From an uncultured Marinicella sp. (GTDB taxonomy: Bacteria; Pseudomonadota; Gammaproteobacteria; Xanthomonadales; Marinicellaceae), in contig CANNBS010000005.1 of assembly GCA_947502925.1 (NCBI GenBank), positions 235,357 to 299,356 of the forward strand: 64,000 bases of DNA, given 5' to 3'. The notes below the pieces were generated by a model. It was given only the letters and a program-made list of their open reading frames with translations, was not told the DNA's origin and searched no databases. Each line of letters opens with the position of its first letter. Position 1 is the stretch's first letter. The translations under genes were made by a program, and so were the position numbers. Of the stretch, positions 19,213 through 28,306 are shown one piece after another.

Positions 19213-19558
19213 ATGATTATTCCTTTTTTTATAATTATGATTAGCGATTGTTACCGTCGTACAATAATAAAGCTATCTGGCTGAATATCGATACAACAAA
19301 ACAAATTCGACTTGTTTTTTGACTAAAAAACCGGCACAACGGCCGGTTTTTTAATGGGATATGGAATTTTCCATAGGGTAGTATAACGCTTTATCAATAT
19401 AAAAACCATGACTTTGAAAATGCATTAACTTATCAGTCATTATTGTTGGATAAGTTCCACCCGACAAATAATGATTTACTTTGGATTAAACAATCAGTTT
19501 CATTTATCAGGCAGACCTCTTACAATCACTTGTTTAAATTACAAACACCACCTTAAAA
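19213..19558. other. Intergenic region between ppnN and the DUF3301 gene
   Basis: This 346-base divergent region holds a strong bidirectional hairpin (19325-19352) and a small palindrome TATGGAA-TT-TTCCATA (19360-19375). On the minus strand there is a TATACT hexamer (19380-19385). No open frame of note was seen. Promoters for both flanking genes must lie here but could not be fixed. Confidence 0.6.
19325..19352. terminator. Bidirectional rho-independent terminator with no gene ending at it
   Basis: AAAAAACCGGC pairs with GCCGGTTTTTT around a 6-base loop, with U-runs in both directions. It lies upstream of both flanking genes, which point away from it. It must end some other transcript or act in a leader. 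Confidence 0.8.
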
Positions 19559-19888
19559 ATGTTTGAATTAACTTTGTTAATCATACTCGGCTTTATTATG
19601 GCTTACTGGTACAACCAAACCAAGGCCATAGAAGAAGTTAGACGCTATGGAAAACAGTTGACCCGGGAACGCGGCTGGGCTTTTTTGGATGATTCGGTGG
19701 TGCAACAAAAAATCAGATTAAAACCCCGTTTGGGTCGTATGGCCATCTTTCGAATATTTGATTTTGAATTTTCTGACGCCACCGCACAGCGACACAGCGG
19801 CCATATTAAACACCATGGTGGCATCGTTGTTGAAGTCCAGTTTAACCATGGCAGTGAAATCGAAACGCTGCGCTTACAAAATTTTTAA
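19559..19888 (+). CDS. DUF3301 family protein
   Basis: This small protein of 109 residues has an N-terminal membrane segment (about residues 3-17, ELTLLIILGFIMAYWY). A short basic-rich soluble part follows, with the pattern RRYGKQLTRERGWAFLDDSVV typical of DUF3301 proteins of gammaproteobacteria. The function is unknown. The ABC exporter gene starts with an ATG two bases after its stop (TAATATG), so the two are probably translated from one mRNA. Confidence 0.75.
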   Translation: MFELTLLIILGFIMAYWYNQTKAIEEVRRYGKQLTRERGWAFLDDSVVQQKIRLKPRLGRMAIFRIFDFEFSDATAQRHSGHIKHHGGIVVEVQFNHGSEIETLRLQNF

Positions 19889-19889
19889 T

Positions 19890-21647
19890 ATGACGCTATT
19901 TAAAGTCCTATCCTACGCCAAAGGTTTTAAACGCCAGGCCATCTGGGCATCAACCTGCTCAGTGGTAAATAAATTATTCGATATTGCCCCGGAAATCCTG
20001 ATTGGTATTGCCATCGATGTGGTGATTCAGCAGGAAGATTCTTTTGTGGCGCAATTGGGTATCGTGGAACCCAAAAACCAATTATTTTTACTGGGCTTTT
20101 TAACCTTTCTCATTTGGCTGGGCGAATCCTTATTTCAGTTTTTGTATCTTAAAAACTGGCGCGAGCTGGCACAAAAAATTCAGCATCGGTTTCGGGTTGA
20201 CAGTTACAGTCATATGCAAAACATGGACATGGCCTTTTTTGAAGACCAGTCCAGTGGTCGCTTAACCGCCATTTTAAATGACGATGTTAACCAGCTGGAG
20301 CGATTTCTTGATGTCGGGGCCAATGATATTTTGCAGGTGTTAACTTCGGTTGTGGCGGTCGGTGCAGTGTTTTTTGTTTTATCACCGAAATTAGCCTTGC
20401 TGGCTTTTACCCCCATACCGCTGATTATATTCGGTGCCTTTTTCTTTAAACGCAAAGCCGAACCATTATATACACAGGTGCGTTCCATGGCCGGAAAACT
20501 GGCCGCCGCCATTAATACGAATATAACCGGTATCGCCACCATTAAAAGTTACACCAAAGAACAGCATGAACGGCAACGCATCAGTGACATCAGCACACAT
20601 TACGTGAACGCCAATAAAGCCGCGATTAAGGTCAGCGCAGCCTTTACCCCGGTGATTCGGATGGCCATATTGATGGGCTTTCTGGCGACTTTTATTATCG
20701 GTGGACTGGATACCTTAAACGGTGATCTGGCGGTGGGTGCTTATGGCGTTCTGGTGTTCTTAACCCAGCGCTTACTGTGGCCGTTTAAGAATTTAGCCGT
20801 CACCATGGATTTATACGAACGGGGCATGGCTTCGGCGCGCCGGATTTTAAACTTACTTAACCAGCCGATTAAAATTCGCTCTTTGGATTCAGATAAAAAC
20901 ATTCAATTAAGCGGCAACATTCAGTTCAACAAGGTCGAATTCACCTACCCTAATCAATCCGCACCGGCAATCAGTTCCATAAATATCAATATCAGTGCCG
21001 GTCAAACCATCGCCCTGGTCGGTCAAACCGGTTCCGGTAAAAGTACATTGATTAAACTGCTGATGCGTTATTACCACGCAGACAGCGGTGAACTTTGTTT
21101 AGATGGCCACCCGATTAACGACATTCACTTAAACAGCTTGCGCAGTCAGATCGGTCTGGTTTCACAAACCACATTTTTATTTAATGACAGTATTTTCGCC
21201 AACATTCACTACGGCAATCCTGACGCCGGTGAACAAGCAGTTTATCGCGCCGCCCAACAGGCTGAGGCCGATGATTTCATTCGTGGTTTAGCCGATGGTT
21301 ATCAAACCAAGGTGGGCGAGCAAGGCACCAAACTCTCAGGCGGTCAAATCCAACGCATTGCGCTGGCCCGTGCCTTACTGAAAGACCCGCCAATCTTAAT
21401 CTTAGATGAAGCCACCTCAGCGGTAGACAACGAAACCGAAGCCGCCATTCAAAAATCTCTGACCACCATCGGCCAGGACCGCACGGTGATTGTGATTGCG
21501 CACCGATTGTCCACCGTAGTCAATGCCGACTGTATTTACGTCATGGATCAAGGCCGAATCATTGAATCCGGCAGTCACACAGAATTAATCGATAAAAAAG
21601 GCCGCTATCAATCGCTGTGGGCCATACAGACAGGACAGCTTACATAA
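19890..21647 (+). CDS. ABC exporter, fused membrane and ATPase domains (MsbA/MdlB-like half-transporter)
   Basis: The protein has 585 residues from the ATG at 19890. An earlier in-frame ATG at 19758 was rejected because it lies inside the DUF3301 gene. A six-helix transmembrane domain (about 1-320) precedes the nucleotide-binding domain. That domain has Walker A VGQTGSGKSTLI (about 378), the signature LSGGQIQRIALARAL (about 481), Walker B ILILDEATSA (about 503) and the H-loop IAHRLS (about 536). The arrangement is that of homodimeric exporters of lipids, peptides or drugs. The substrate is not evident. It converges with the LysE-type gene and overlaps it by 8 bases. Confidence 0.9.
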   Translation: MTLFKVLSYAKGFKRQAIWASTCSVVNKLFDIAPEILIGIAIDVVIQQEDSFVAQLGIVEPKNQLFLLGFLTFLIWLGESLFQFLYLKNWRELAQKIQHRFRVDSYSHMQNMDMAFFEDQSSGRLTAILNDDVNQLERFLDVGANDILQVLTSVVAVGAVFFVLSPKLALLAFTPIPLIIFGAFFFKRKAEPLYTQVRSMAGKLAAAINTNITGIATIKSYTKEQHERQRISDISTHYVNANKAAIKVSAAFTPVIRMAILMGFLATFIIGGLDTLNGDLAVGAYGVLVFLTQRLLWPFKNLAVTMDLYERGMASARRILNLLNQPIKIRSLDSDKNIQLSGNIQFNKVEFTYPNQSAPAISSININISAGQTIALVGQTGSGKSTLIKLLMRYYHADSGELCLDGHPINDIHLNSLRSQIGLVSQTTFLFNDSIFANIHYGNPDAGEQAVYRAAQQAEADDFIRGLADGYQTKVGEQGTKLSGGQIQRIALARALLKDPPILILDEATSAVDNETEAAIQKSLTTIGQDRTVIVIAHRLSTVVNADCIYVMDQGRIIESGSHTELIDKKGRYQSLWAIQTGQLT

Positions 21648-22269
21648 CCAAACTAAAAAACATCCACAGAGCCAGCAGCACAAACACTCCGATGCTGAAC
21701 CAATCCATGATGGTTTTATATCGGGGATTATTCATTTGTTTTTGACCTAATCTGGCTGTCAGCCAGGCAATCAGTGCAAAAGCCACAAAGCTTGAAAGAA
21801 TAAAAATAATGGCCAGTACAATAATACGCAGTTGAAAACCAGGCTGGTCTAATTGCGCAAATTGCGGAAAGAAGGCCAAAAAAAACAACAGAACCTTTGG
21901 GTTGCTGATGTTCATAATGACACCACGCCAATACCGTGAGCTCCCTGATTGAGGGACAACTGGTTGAGATCCGGGCTGTTGTTGGACTTGATGTCTTTCC
22001 TGATAGGTGGCAAAAGCCAAATACAATAAATATATCACACCAAAAGCAGCCATCATGCGCAAAGCACCCGGCAAGGTCATAATCAGTGCAGAAACACCCA
22101 ACAAAATTAGTAAAGTATGAAACCAGACACCGGTCACTAAACCGGTAATAAATAACAGGGCAGGCTTAAGGCCTTCTTTCGCGGCCAGTGTCATCACCAT
22201 CAGCATATCCGGCCCTGGTGTAAAAGCCAGAATCAGTGATGCGAGCGCAAAGCCAAGATATAAAGACAA
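21640..22269 (-). CDS. LysE/RhtB family amino-acid exporter
   Basis: The 209-residue inner-membrane protein has about six hydrophobic segments. The N-terminal LysE signature ALASLILAFTPGPDMLMVMT is present, and a second motif, NISNPKVLLFFLAFFPQF, lies near residue 117. The family exports amino acids such as homoserine, threonine or lysine by proton exchange. The substrate cannot be read from sequence. It is the last gene of the leftward run dksA-prfB-lysS-PilZ-LysE, 7 bases after the PilZ gene. Confidence 0.85.
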   Translation of the reverse strand: MSLYLGFALASLILAFTPGPDMLMVMTLAAKEGLKPALLFITGLVTGVWFHTLLILLGVSALIMTLPGALRMMAAFGVIYLLYLAFATYQERHQVQQQPGSQPVVPQSGSSRYWRGVIMNISNPKVLLFFLAFFPQFAQLDQPGFQLRIIVLAIIFILSSFVAFALIAWLTARLGQKQMNNPRYKTIMDWFSIGVFVLLALWMFFSLVM

Positions 22270-22276
22270 GGTTCAG

Positions 22277-22624
22277 TTAATAATTAATGGGCTCAACTTC
22301 ATGGACATATTCACCCAATAACTTCCACAATTCAGCCTGCTTGTCTTCGGGAATAGCAATAAAGTGTAAACCAATCTGATTACCTTCAATGCGGGTGACT
22401 TTTGAAGATACGTGAATGTTTAATGATTCATTAACCACGATTTCCAGAATACAGATGGACTCCAAATTAAGTTCTTTCACCACCTCATCTTCGACCAATT
22501 GCACCAATATGCCGGTGGCTGAAATATTAATCACACGGGTTACATAAGCATGGCCATTAAAAAGTAACAGACAGGATGCATCCATATTTTTTCTGGCGTA
22601 TCTGACATCTTGGCGGTTATCCAT
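22277..22624 (-). CDS. PilZ domain protein (putative c-di-GMP receptor)
   Basis: This is a single-domain protein of 115 residues. The N-terminal arginine-rich motif (NRQDVRYARKN) and the strand motif NISATGILVQL match the RxxxR and [DN]xSxxG elements with which PilZ domains bind cyclic di-GMP. The target process is unknown, though motility or surface adhesion is typical of the family. It lies 51 bases after lysS. Confidence 0.8.
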   Translation of the reverse strand: MDNRQDVRYARKNMDASCLLLFNGHAYVTRVINISATGILVQLVEDEVVKELNLESICILEIVVNESLNIHVSSKVTRIEGNQIGLHFIAIPEDKQAELWKLLGEYVHEVEPINY

Positions 22625-22675
22625 AAAAACCTCTTTGGATCCATGCCTTAACCGGTCATGGTATTTAATTAAAAA

Positions 22676-24157
22676 CTATTCAGGCTTCATATACGGAAAC
22701 AACAATACATCACGTATGGAAGCCGAATCTGTGAACAACATCACCAATCGGTCAATTCCAATGCCTTCCCCGGCGGTCGGCGGCATGCCGTATTCCAAAG
22801 CCCGCACATAATCCTGATCAAAATGCATGGCTTCATCATCACCGGCTTCCAGATGGGCGACTTGTTGATTAAATCGCTCAGCCTGATCTTCAGGGTCATT
22901 CAGCTCAGAAAAACCATTGGCAATTTCATGACCACTGATAAATAGTTCAAACCGGTCTGTCAACTCGGGGTTATCATCGGATCGTCGCGACAACGGTGAT
23001 ATCTCTATGGGATATTGTGTCACAAATGTGGGCTGAATAAGCTTGTCTTCCACGTAAATATCGAATAATTCGGCGATGAGGTGGCCTTTAGTGGCGTTTT
23101 TATCGTATCCAATACCCTGTTGTTCAAAGTATTCCTGCAAAAGTGACAAATTATTACACTTTTCCGGGCTTAAATCAGGACTGTGTTTCACCACCAAATC
23201 AGTCATGGTTTCACGGGCAAAGGCCTGCCCAAAGTCGATATAATGTCCCTGATAGTTAATAAGGGTACTGCCCAGCACTTCCTGAGCTAAATGCCTGAAC
23301 AATTCTTCTGTGAGATCCATCAGTTCGTTATAATCACTGTAGGCCCAGTAAAACTCCATCATGGTGAATTCCGGATTGTGCTTGGTCGATACCCCTTCAT
23401 TTCTGAAATTACGGTTAATTTCGAACACTTTTTCAAAACCACCCACAACCAGGCGCTTCAGAAATAATTCTGGCGCCACCCGTAAATACAATTCCAGATC
23501 CAGGGCATTATGATGGGTGGTGAAGGGTTTAGCGGTCGCACCGCCGGGAATCATATGCATCATCGGTGTTTCCACCTCTAAAAAATCCCGTTGTTCCATA
23601 AAACGGCGCATTTCTGAAATCAGTTTTGACCGGGTTTTAAACACCGCCGCAGAATCGGCATTCATGATGAGATCAACATAACGTTGTCGATAGCGGGTTT
23701 CCTGATCAGACAGACCATGGAATTTTTCGGGTAACGGCCGCAGTGATTTGGTAATCAACTGTAGAGACTCGACTTTAACGCTCAGCTCACCGGTCTTGGT
23801 TTTAAACAACACACCTTCACCGGCAATAATGTCACCAATGTCCCAGCCTTTAAAAGCCTCAAAAGTCTCTTCACCCACCCCATTGAGCTGCACAAACAAC
23901 TGAATATCACCAGAGACATCACGCAACACAGCAAAACCACCTTTACCAAATAAGCGCTGACTCATCATGCGACCAATGACTTTCACCGGAATGTCTTTTT
24001 CAGCCAATGTCTCCTTATCATATTGATCATACAAAGTATGTAATTTAGCTGCCACATGGCTGCGCCGGAACTGATTGGGGAACGCCACATCATGGTTGTC
24101 ACGTATGTGGTGTAATTTATTGCGACGTTCGGCGATTAATTTATTTTCTTCACTCAT
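22676..24157 (-). CDS. lysS: Lysine--tRNA ligase (class II)
   Basis: The 493-residue class II synthetase charges tRNA-Lys. The N-terminal OB-fold anticodon-binding domain (about 60-170) includes [23 protein letters not shown]. The catalytic core has motif 2 [20 protein letters not shown] and motif 3 [14 protein letters not shown] near the C terminus. Length fits E. coli LysS (505). It starts 12 bases after prfB, and prfB-lysS is a conserved pair in gammaproteobacteria. Confidence 0.96.
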   Translation of the reverse strand: MSEENKLIAERRNKLHHIRDNHDVAFPNQFRRSHVAAKLHTLYDQYDKETLAEKDIPVKVIGRMMSQRLFGKGGFAVLRDVSGDIQLFVQLNGVGEETFEAFKGWDIGDIIAGEGVLFKTKTGELSVKVESLQLITKSLRPLPEKFHGLSDQETRYRQRYVDLIMNADSAAVFKTRSKLISEMRRFMEQRDFLEVETPMMHMIPGGATAKPFTTHHNALDLELYLRVAPELFLKRLVVGGFEKVFEINRNFRNEGVSTKHNPEFTMMEFYWAYSDYNELMDLTEELFRHLAQEVLGSTLINYQGHYIDFGQAFARETMTDLVVKHSPDLSPEKCNNLSLLQEYFEQQGIGYDKNATKGHLIAELFDIYVEDKLIQPTFVTQYPIEISPLSRRSDDNPELTDRFELFISGHEIANGFSELNDPEDQAERFNQQVAHLEAGDDEAMHFDQDYVRALEYGMPPTAGEGIGIDRLVMLFTDSASIRDVLLFPYMKPE

Positions 24158-24169
24158 TGATTGTCTCGG

Positions 24170-25265
24170 TTAAACGCCCTGCTTTAAGCTGGCTTCGATA
24201 AATTTATCCAAATCACCATCTAAAACGGCCTGGGTGTTGGTGTTCTCGACACCGGTGCGTAAATCTTTAATGCGGGATTGGTCCAGTACATAGGACCTGA
24301 TCTGACTGCCCCAGCCGATGTCAGATTTATCATCCTCCACCGATTGTGACTCTTCACTGCGTTTTTGTAACTCCAGCTCATACAAACGGGATTTTAACTG
24401 CTGCATGGCGGTGGCTTTATTTTGGTGTTGTGACCGACCGTTCTGACACTGAACAACGGTATTAGTCGGCACATGGGTAATACGCACCGCTGATTCTGTT
24501 TTATTCACATGCTGACCACCGGCACCTGAAGACCGGTACACATCGATGCGTAAATCTGCCGGATTGATATCTATCTCGAAATTATCATCAATCTCAGGTG
24601 AGACAAACACCGCGGCAAAGCTGGTGTGGCGTTTATTGTTTGAATCAAACGGTGATTTTCGAACCAGGCGATGCACCCCGGTTTCACTGCGTAACCAGCC
24701 GTAGGCATAATCGCCTTCGACTTTAATGGTGGCTGATTTTATGCCGGCCACATCACCGGCGGATACTTCCATGAGTTCTGCCTTCCAGCCACGCGATTCA
24801 ATCCAGCGCAGATACATTCTAAGGACCATATTGGCCCAGTCCTGGGCTTCGGTGCCACCGGATCCCGATTGAATGTCCACAAAGGCATTGTTGGCGTCCA
24901 TGTCGCCTGAGAACATTTTCTGAAATTCCATGCGTTCAACTTTTTGCTGAATGTTTGACAGCATGGTTAATACTTCCTGAAAACTGTCGGTGTCTTCTTC
25001 TTCGTCAACCAGCTCTAAAAAAGCCTCGGCATCTTCTAAGGCACCATCCAAATCGTTGAGTGTGCTCACCACATGATCCAGGCGGGCGCGTTCTTTGGAC
25101 AAACCTTCCGCTTTTTCCTGGTCATTCCAGACATCGGGGTTTTCTAATTCAAGATCAACTTCTTCTAAGCGTTCTTTCTTACCGTCATAGTCAAAGATAC
25201 CTCCTCAACGCATCCACACGTTGTTTGAAATCTTCAATTTGGGCCTCTTGCGGGGCTGTTTCCAT
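24170..25265 (-). CDS. prfB: Peptide chain release factor 2, made by programmed +1 frameshift
   Basis: RF2 ends translation at UGA and UAA codons. The true start is the ATG at 25265. Frame 0 runs 24 codons to an in-frame TGA (25193-25191), and a +1 shift there joins the long frame ending at 24170, giving about 364 residues (E. coli RF2 is 365). The start at 25102 ([11 protein letters not shown]) is internal. The stop-codon recognition motif SPF occurs in [16 protein letters not shown] and the catalytic GGQ in [17 protein letters not shown]. dksA ends 3 bases upstream and lysS begins 12 bases downstream. Confidence 0.96.
25190..25205 (-). promoter_or_regulatory. prfB autoregulatory frameshift site
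   Basis: On the minus strand the order is AGGAGG (25205-25200), TAT, CTT, TGA, C. The internal Shine-Dalgarno-like sequence is three bases before the CTT slip codon, and the weak stop TGA-C lets RF2 shortage trigger the +1 shift. This is the classical layout, with AGGAGG in place of E. coli's AGGGGG. Confidence 0.95.
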
Positions 25266-25268
25266 AAT

Positions 25269-25727
25269 TTATCCTTCGCGGGTTATTCTTTGTTTCAATT
25301 CCCAACGCTCCTGGGCATCAATACACAAGGTGGCGATGGGCCTGGCTATTAAGCGTGGTAATCCGATTTCTTCATCAGTTTCTTCACAATAGCCATAATC
25401 ACCGGATTGAATGCGATCCAGGGCTTTATTAACTTTTTTCAACAGCTTACGATAACGGTCCCGGGTCCGTAATTCAAAGGTATTTTCCGTTTCTCTGGAC
25501 GCGCGTTCAGCCTCATCACTGACATCACGGGCTTCAGCGCGCAAATTAGCAATGGTTTCATTGGACTCATTGAGCAAATCTTCTTTCCATTGCTCAATAC
25601 GGCGGCGAAAGTACTCAATGTGTTTATCACACATATACTCTTCTTTTTTACTGGGCACATAACCATCAGGTAATTCTAACTTGGGGGTATAACCTTCAGG
25701 CAAATCATTAATACTTCTTTCAGCCAT
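25269..25727 (-). CDS. dksA: RNA polymerase-binding transcription factor DksA, degenerate zinc finger
   Basis: The 152-residue protein binds the RNA polymerase secondary channel and works with ppGpp in the stringent response. It has the usual N-terminal segment, the coiled coil (about 45-110) and a C-terminal finger. Of the four zinc-ligand cysteines of E. coli DksA, two remain. The finger reads YCEETDEE and LCIDAQER, so the second and fourth positions are Thr and Ala. Alphaproteobacterial DksA and P. aeruginosa DksA2 also lack cysteines and work without zinc, so it is probably functional. A strong ribosome site (AAGGAGA) precedes the ATG. It heads the dksA-prfB-lysS run. Confidence 0.9.
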   Translation of the reverse strand: MAERSINDLPEGYTPKLELPDGYVPSKKEEYMCDKHIEYFRRRIEQWKEDLLNESNETIANLRAEARDVSDEAERASRETENTFELRTRDRYRKLLKKVNKALDRIQSGDYGYCEETDEEIGLPRLIARPIATLCIDAQERWELKQRITREG

Positions 25728-25768
25728 AATTTTCTCCTTAATAAGACACGGTATGTGACAGGCGTGCT

Positions 25769-25796
25769 AAAATATGGTTTTATGGTTTAAATTCAA
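25769..25796 (-). promoter_or_regulatory. Candidate sigma-70 promoter of dksA
   Basis: On the minus strand TTGAAT and TATTTT are 16 bases apart, about 45 bases before the ATG. The match is moderate. Confidence 0.35.
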
Positions 25797-25881
25797 TATT
25801 CCGTGCTAAAAATGCATTTGGGCATGAATTAATTAAGCCGAACTTTATACCTGAAACCAACCAAAAGAACAACTGTTTTTC

Positions 25882-26124
25882 ATGATAAGACGCCTATTCA
25901 TTCTATTTTTGAGAGGCTATCAGCTCCTTGTCAGCCCATTTTTAGGGAACCGCTGCCGTTTTTACCCCAGTTGCTCTGAATACATGATTATCGCGGTACG
26001 CCGATTTGGTGTTTTTAAAGGCACCTGGATGGGCTTCAAACGCCTCGGGCGCTGTCATCCCTTATCCGAAGGCGGGGTTGATCCGGTACCTGAACAAACT
26101 AAAAATACCCCAAACACCGATTAA
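25882..26124 (+). CDS. yidD: Membrane protein insertion efficiency factor YidD
   Basis: This small protein of 80 residues has the invariant [12 protein letters not shown] motif (about 25-36), GCF-region equivalents and [17 protein letters not shown] near the C terminus. YidD acts at the inner membrane together with YidC. It usually sits in rpmH-rnpA-yidD-yidC, but here it stands alone, divergent from dksA. Confidence 0.93.
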   Translation: MIRRLFILFLRGYQLLVSPFLGNRCRFYPSCSEYMIIAVRRFGVFKGTWMGFKRLGRCHPLSEGGVDPVPEQTKNTPNTD

Positions 26125-26144
26125 TCACCAACATCCATTACAGT

Positions 26145-26172
26145 AGAGACAAGGCATCACTTGTCTCTCTTT
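26145..26172 (+). terminator. Hairpin between yidD and the DUF885 gene
   Basis: AGAGACAAG pairs perfectly with CTTGTCTCT around GCATCA, followed by CTTTAATT. It lies between convergent genes, 20 bases after yidD. The T run is short, so efficiency is uncertain. Confidence 0.55.
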
Positions 26173-26182
26173 AATTGTTTGC

Positions 26183-28090
26183 TTATTCTGTTGGTTTATT
26201 CGAATGTTTTTTGATTGCTTGATTCACCCGTTGTTCTAATAAAGCCATCGGCACCGCACCACCGAGTAATACCCAATCATGAAAATCTTTAAGTGAGAAC
26301 TGATCACCCAGTTGTTTTTGAGCATCCGCTCGAAGCTGTAAAATTTCAATCATACCAAGTTTATAACCCAAAGCCTGACCCGGCCAGACCATATAACGCT
26401 CCACTTCAGCCACCGCATCGGATTCCACCACCGCGCCGACATTTTTCATGTAATCAATGGCCTCTTGCCGCGTCCATTTTTTGTGGTGCAAGCCGGTATC
26501 CACCACCAGGCGAACGGCACGGAATAATTCGGCTTTTAAACGACCGACATCACTCATCGGATCGTCATCATATTGGCCCATTTCTTTGGCTAACAGCTCC
26601 GAATACAGCGCCCAGCCTTCGCTGTAGGCATTAAACGACGCGATACGTCGTAACAAGGGCAAGTCATCTTGCGCTAAATTGGTGGCAATCTGCCAGTGAT
26701 GACCCGGATTGGCTTCATGATAGGTCAGGGTCTTCATTTCAAAAGTCGGCACCGCTTTAATATCACGCAAATTAATCCAGTAAATACCCGGCTGACTGCC
26801 GTCGATACTCGGTGAAGAATACATACCGCCGGGCGCCGAAGCCTCACGCGCTTTGGGGAATTTTCTTACTTCAATGCCATAAGGCGGTGTTTGATTAAAT
26901 ACCTCAGCCAGTTTCGGGGTAAATTCATCGATATATCGGTTTAAATCAGCAATCACATTCAGCCGCCCTGTATCGCTGTCCTCATAAAGAAAATCAGGGT
27001 CTTGGTTAATGTCGATGATTCGTGCCGCCACCGATTCCTGATCATAGCCTTGTGACCTCAGCAATGAATCCAATTCATCATTAATGCGCTTCACTTCGTC
27101 CAGACCCAGCTGATGAATATCTTCAGGCGATAAATCAGTGTCACCCAAAGTTTTAACGGCTTGTCTGTAATACGCTGCACCATCTGGCTGGGCCCAAATA
27201 CCCGCTTCGGGACGGGCTTTTGTCAATAATTGATGTTGAAGTTGAATCATTAAACGGTAGGAACCATAGACATTCTGCTCAATGGCTTGCTCGGCTTGCG
27301 CCAATAAATCCTTAGTGAGTTCGTCAGATAAGTCAACCACTTTTGGCAATTCCTTTTGTAAGCGAGTATACAGGGGATGCGCCTTAACCGGCGGTTCAAC
27401 AAAGCTCTCCAAACCTTTTATCGCCTGCTCCACAATCACTTTCGGCGGAATCCAGTTTTTCTGCACATCCGCATCCAACTTCGACACCACCGACTGAACC
27501 ATGCCATCAAACGCTTCCAGACGCGCAATATAAGTCAACACATCCGCTTCGGACTGAAGCGACTGATTAGTGACAATTCGATTCGGCACATCAATCAACG
27601 GCCCGTTAATCTGGTTAACAATAAACGGCGATAAACCCATCCATGGATCAATATAACCAATCGAAAAATCACCACTGCCAGCATAATAACGATTCAGATG
27701 CTGCATCACTGCTTTATTCTCAGCCGCCTGCCCTGATTCGCTTGCTTGTGTCTCAATATGCTTTAGCAAGTCACGAAAACGCTTTCGAAGCTGTTGCTCA
27801 GCCGTGGGGCTATAATCCCCTAATTTTGATTGAAATTCCTCACCGGCCAAATTCTCATCGACACCTAAAACCGTGGCATAGGTGGGTCTGGCTGTAAGTA
27901 GATTTTTCACGCTTTGTTCGTACAGTACCGAAAGAGATTGTTGAACAGTCTTTTGATCCTGTTGATCAGTGGTTGACGAACCCTTCGTATTTTCGTTATC
28001 TTGCGTTATTTGTTGAGGTTCAGAGACAGGTTCATCACTGCCACAAGCGACTAAAAACGTAATAAATAAAAGCACTGCAATATACCGCAT
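26183..28090 (-). CDS. DUF885 family lipoprotein (putative zinc peptidase)
   Basis: The protein has 635 residues. The signal peptide MRYIAVLLFITFLVACGSDE carries a lipobox (LVA|C, Cys16), so it is an envelope lipoprotein. A low-complexity linker rich in Gln, Asn, Thr and Ser follows (about 20-55). The DUF885 domain contains TYHEANPGHHWQIA near residue 455, a gluzincin-like HExxxH element, and the conserved FNAYSEGWALYSE stretch shortly after. That fits a metallopeptidase, but the substrate is unknown. It stands as a single gene. Confidence 0.82.
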   Translation of the reverse strand: MRYIAVLLFITFLVACGSDEPVSEPQQITQDNENTKGSSTTDQQDQKTVQQSLSVLYEQSVKNLLTARPTYATVLGVDENLAGEEFQSKLGDYSPTAEQQLRKRFRDLLKHIETQASESGQAAENKAVMQHLNRYYAGSGDFSIGYIDPWMGLSPFIVNQINGPLIDVPNRIVTNQSLQSEADVLTYIARLEAFDGMVQSVVSKLDADVQKNWIPPKVIVEQAIKGLESFVEPPVKAHPLYTRLQKELPKVVDLSDELTKDLLAQAEQAIEQNVYGSYRLMIQLQHQLLTKARPEAGIWAQPDGAAYYRQAVKTLGDTDLSPEDIHQLGLDEVKRINDELDSLLRSQGYDQESVAARIIDINQDPDFLYEDSDTGRLNVIADLNRYIDEFTPKLAEVFNQTPPYGIEVRKFPKAREASAPGGMYSSPSIDGSQPGIYWINLRDIKAVPTFEMKTLTYHEANPGHHWQIATNLAQDDLPLLRRIASFNAYSEGWALYSELLAKEMGQYDDDPMSDVGRLKAELFRAVRLVVDTGLHHKKWTRQEAIDYMKNVGAVVESDAVAEVERYMVWPGQALGYKLGMIEILQLRADAQKQLGDQFSLKDFHDWVLLGGAVPMALLEQRVNQAIKKHSNKPTE

Positions 28091-28163
28091 TGTGAATTTC
28101 CACGATTAAAGAGGAAATATCTTAATATAAGCGCTACGTTAAAACCATTGATTTGCCAATTGC

Positions 28164-28208
28164 GTTACTTTTGGTTAAATAAACTTAAACGCTAATCACA
28201 AAAGTAAC
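28164..28208. repeat. 10-bp inverted repeat in a divergent promoter region
   Basis: GTTACTTTTG (28164-28173) is repeated in inverted form as CAAAAGTAAC (28199-28208) with a 25-base spacer. It sits between the DUF885 gene and the secreted protein gene at 28307, where a regulator could bind. The function is not known. Confidence 0.45.
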
Positions 28209-28306
28209 AAATCGGTTCTGTTGTAATAATTCAAATTCACAACTTGGTCACATTATCTCTAAGTGGCATATGCTAAGATAAATCGACTATATGGCATGGA
28301 AAAACA

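Noticed and set aside
19758..19889. Upstream start for the ABC exporter
   Set aside because: It lies fully inside the DUF3301 gene in another frame. The ATG at 19890 directly follows that gene's stop and leads into the usual N terminus of half-transporters.
24170..25102. Complete release-factor gene beginning at [11 protein letters not shown]
   Set aside because: The frame continues upstream through a programmed frameshift to the ATG at 25265, giving the normal RF2 length.
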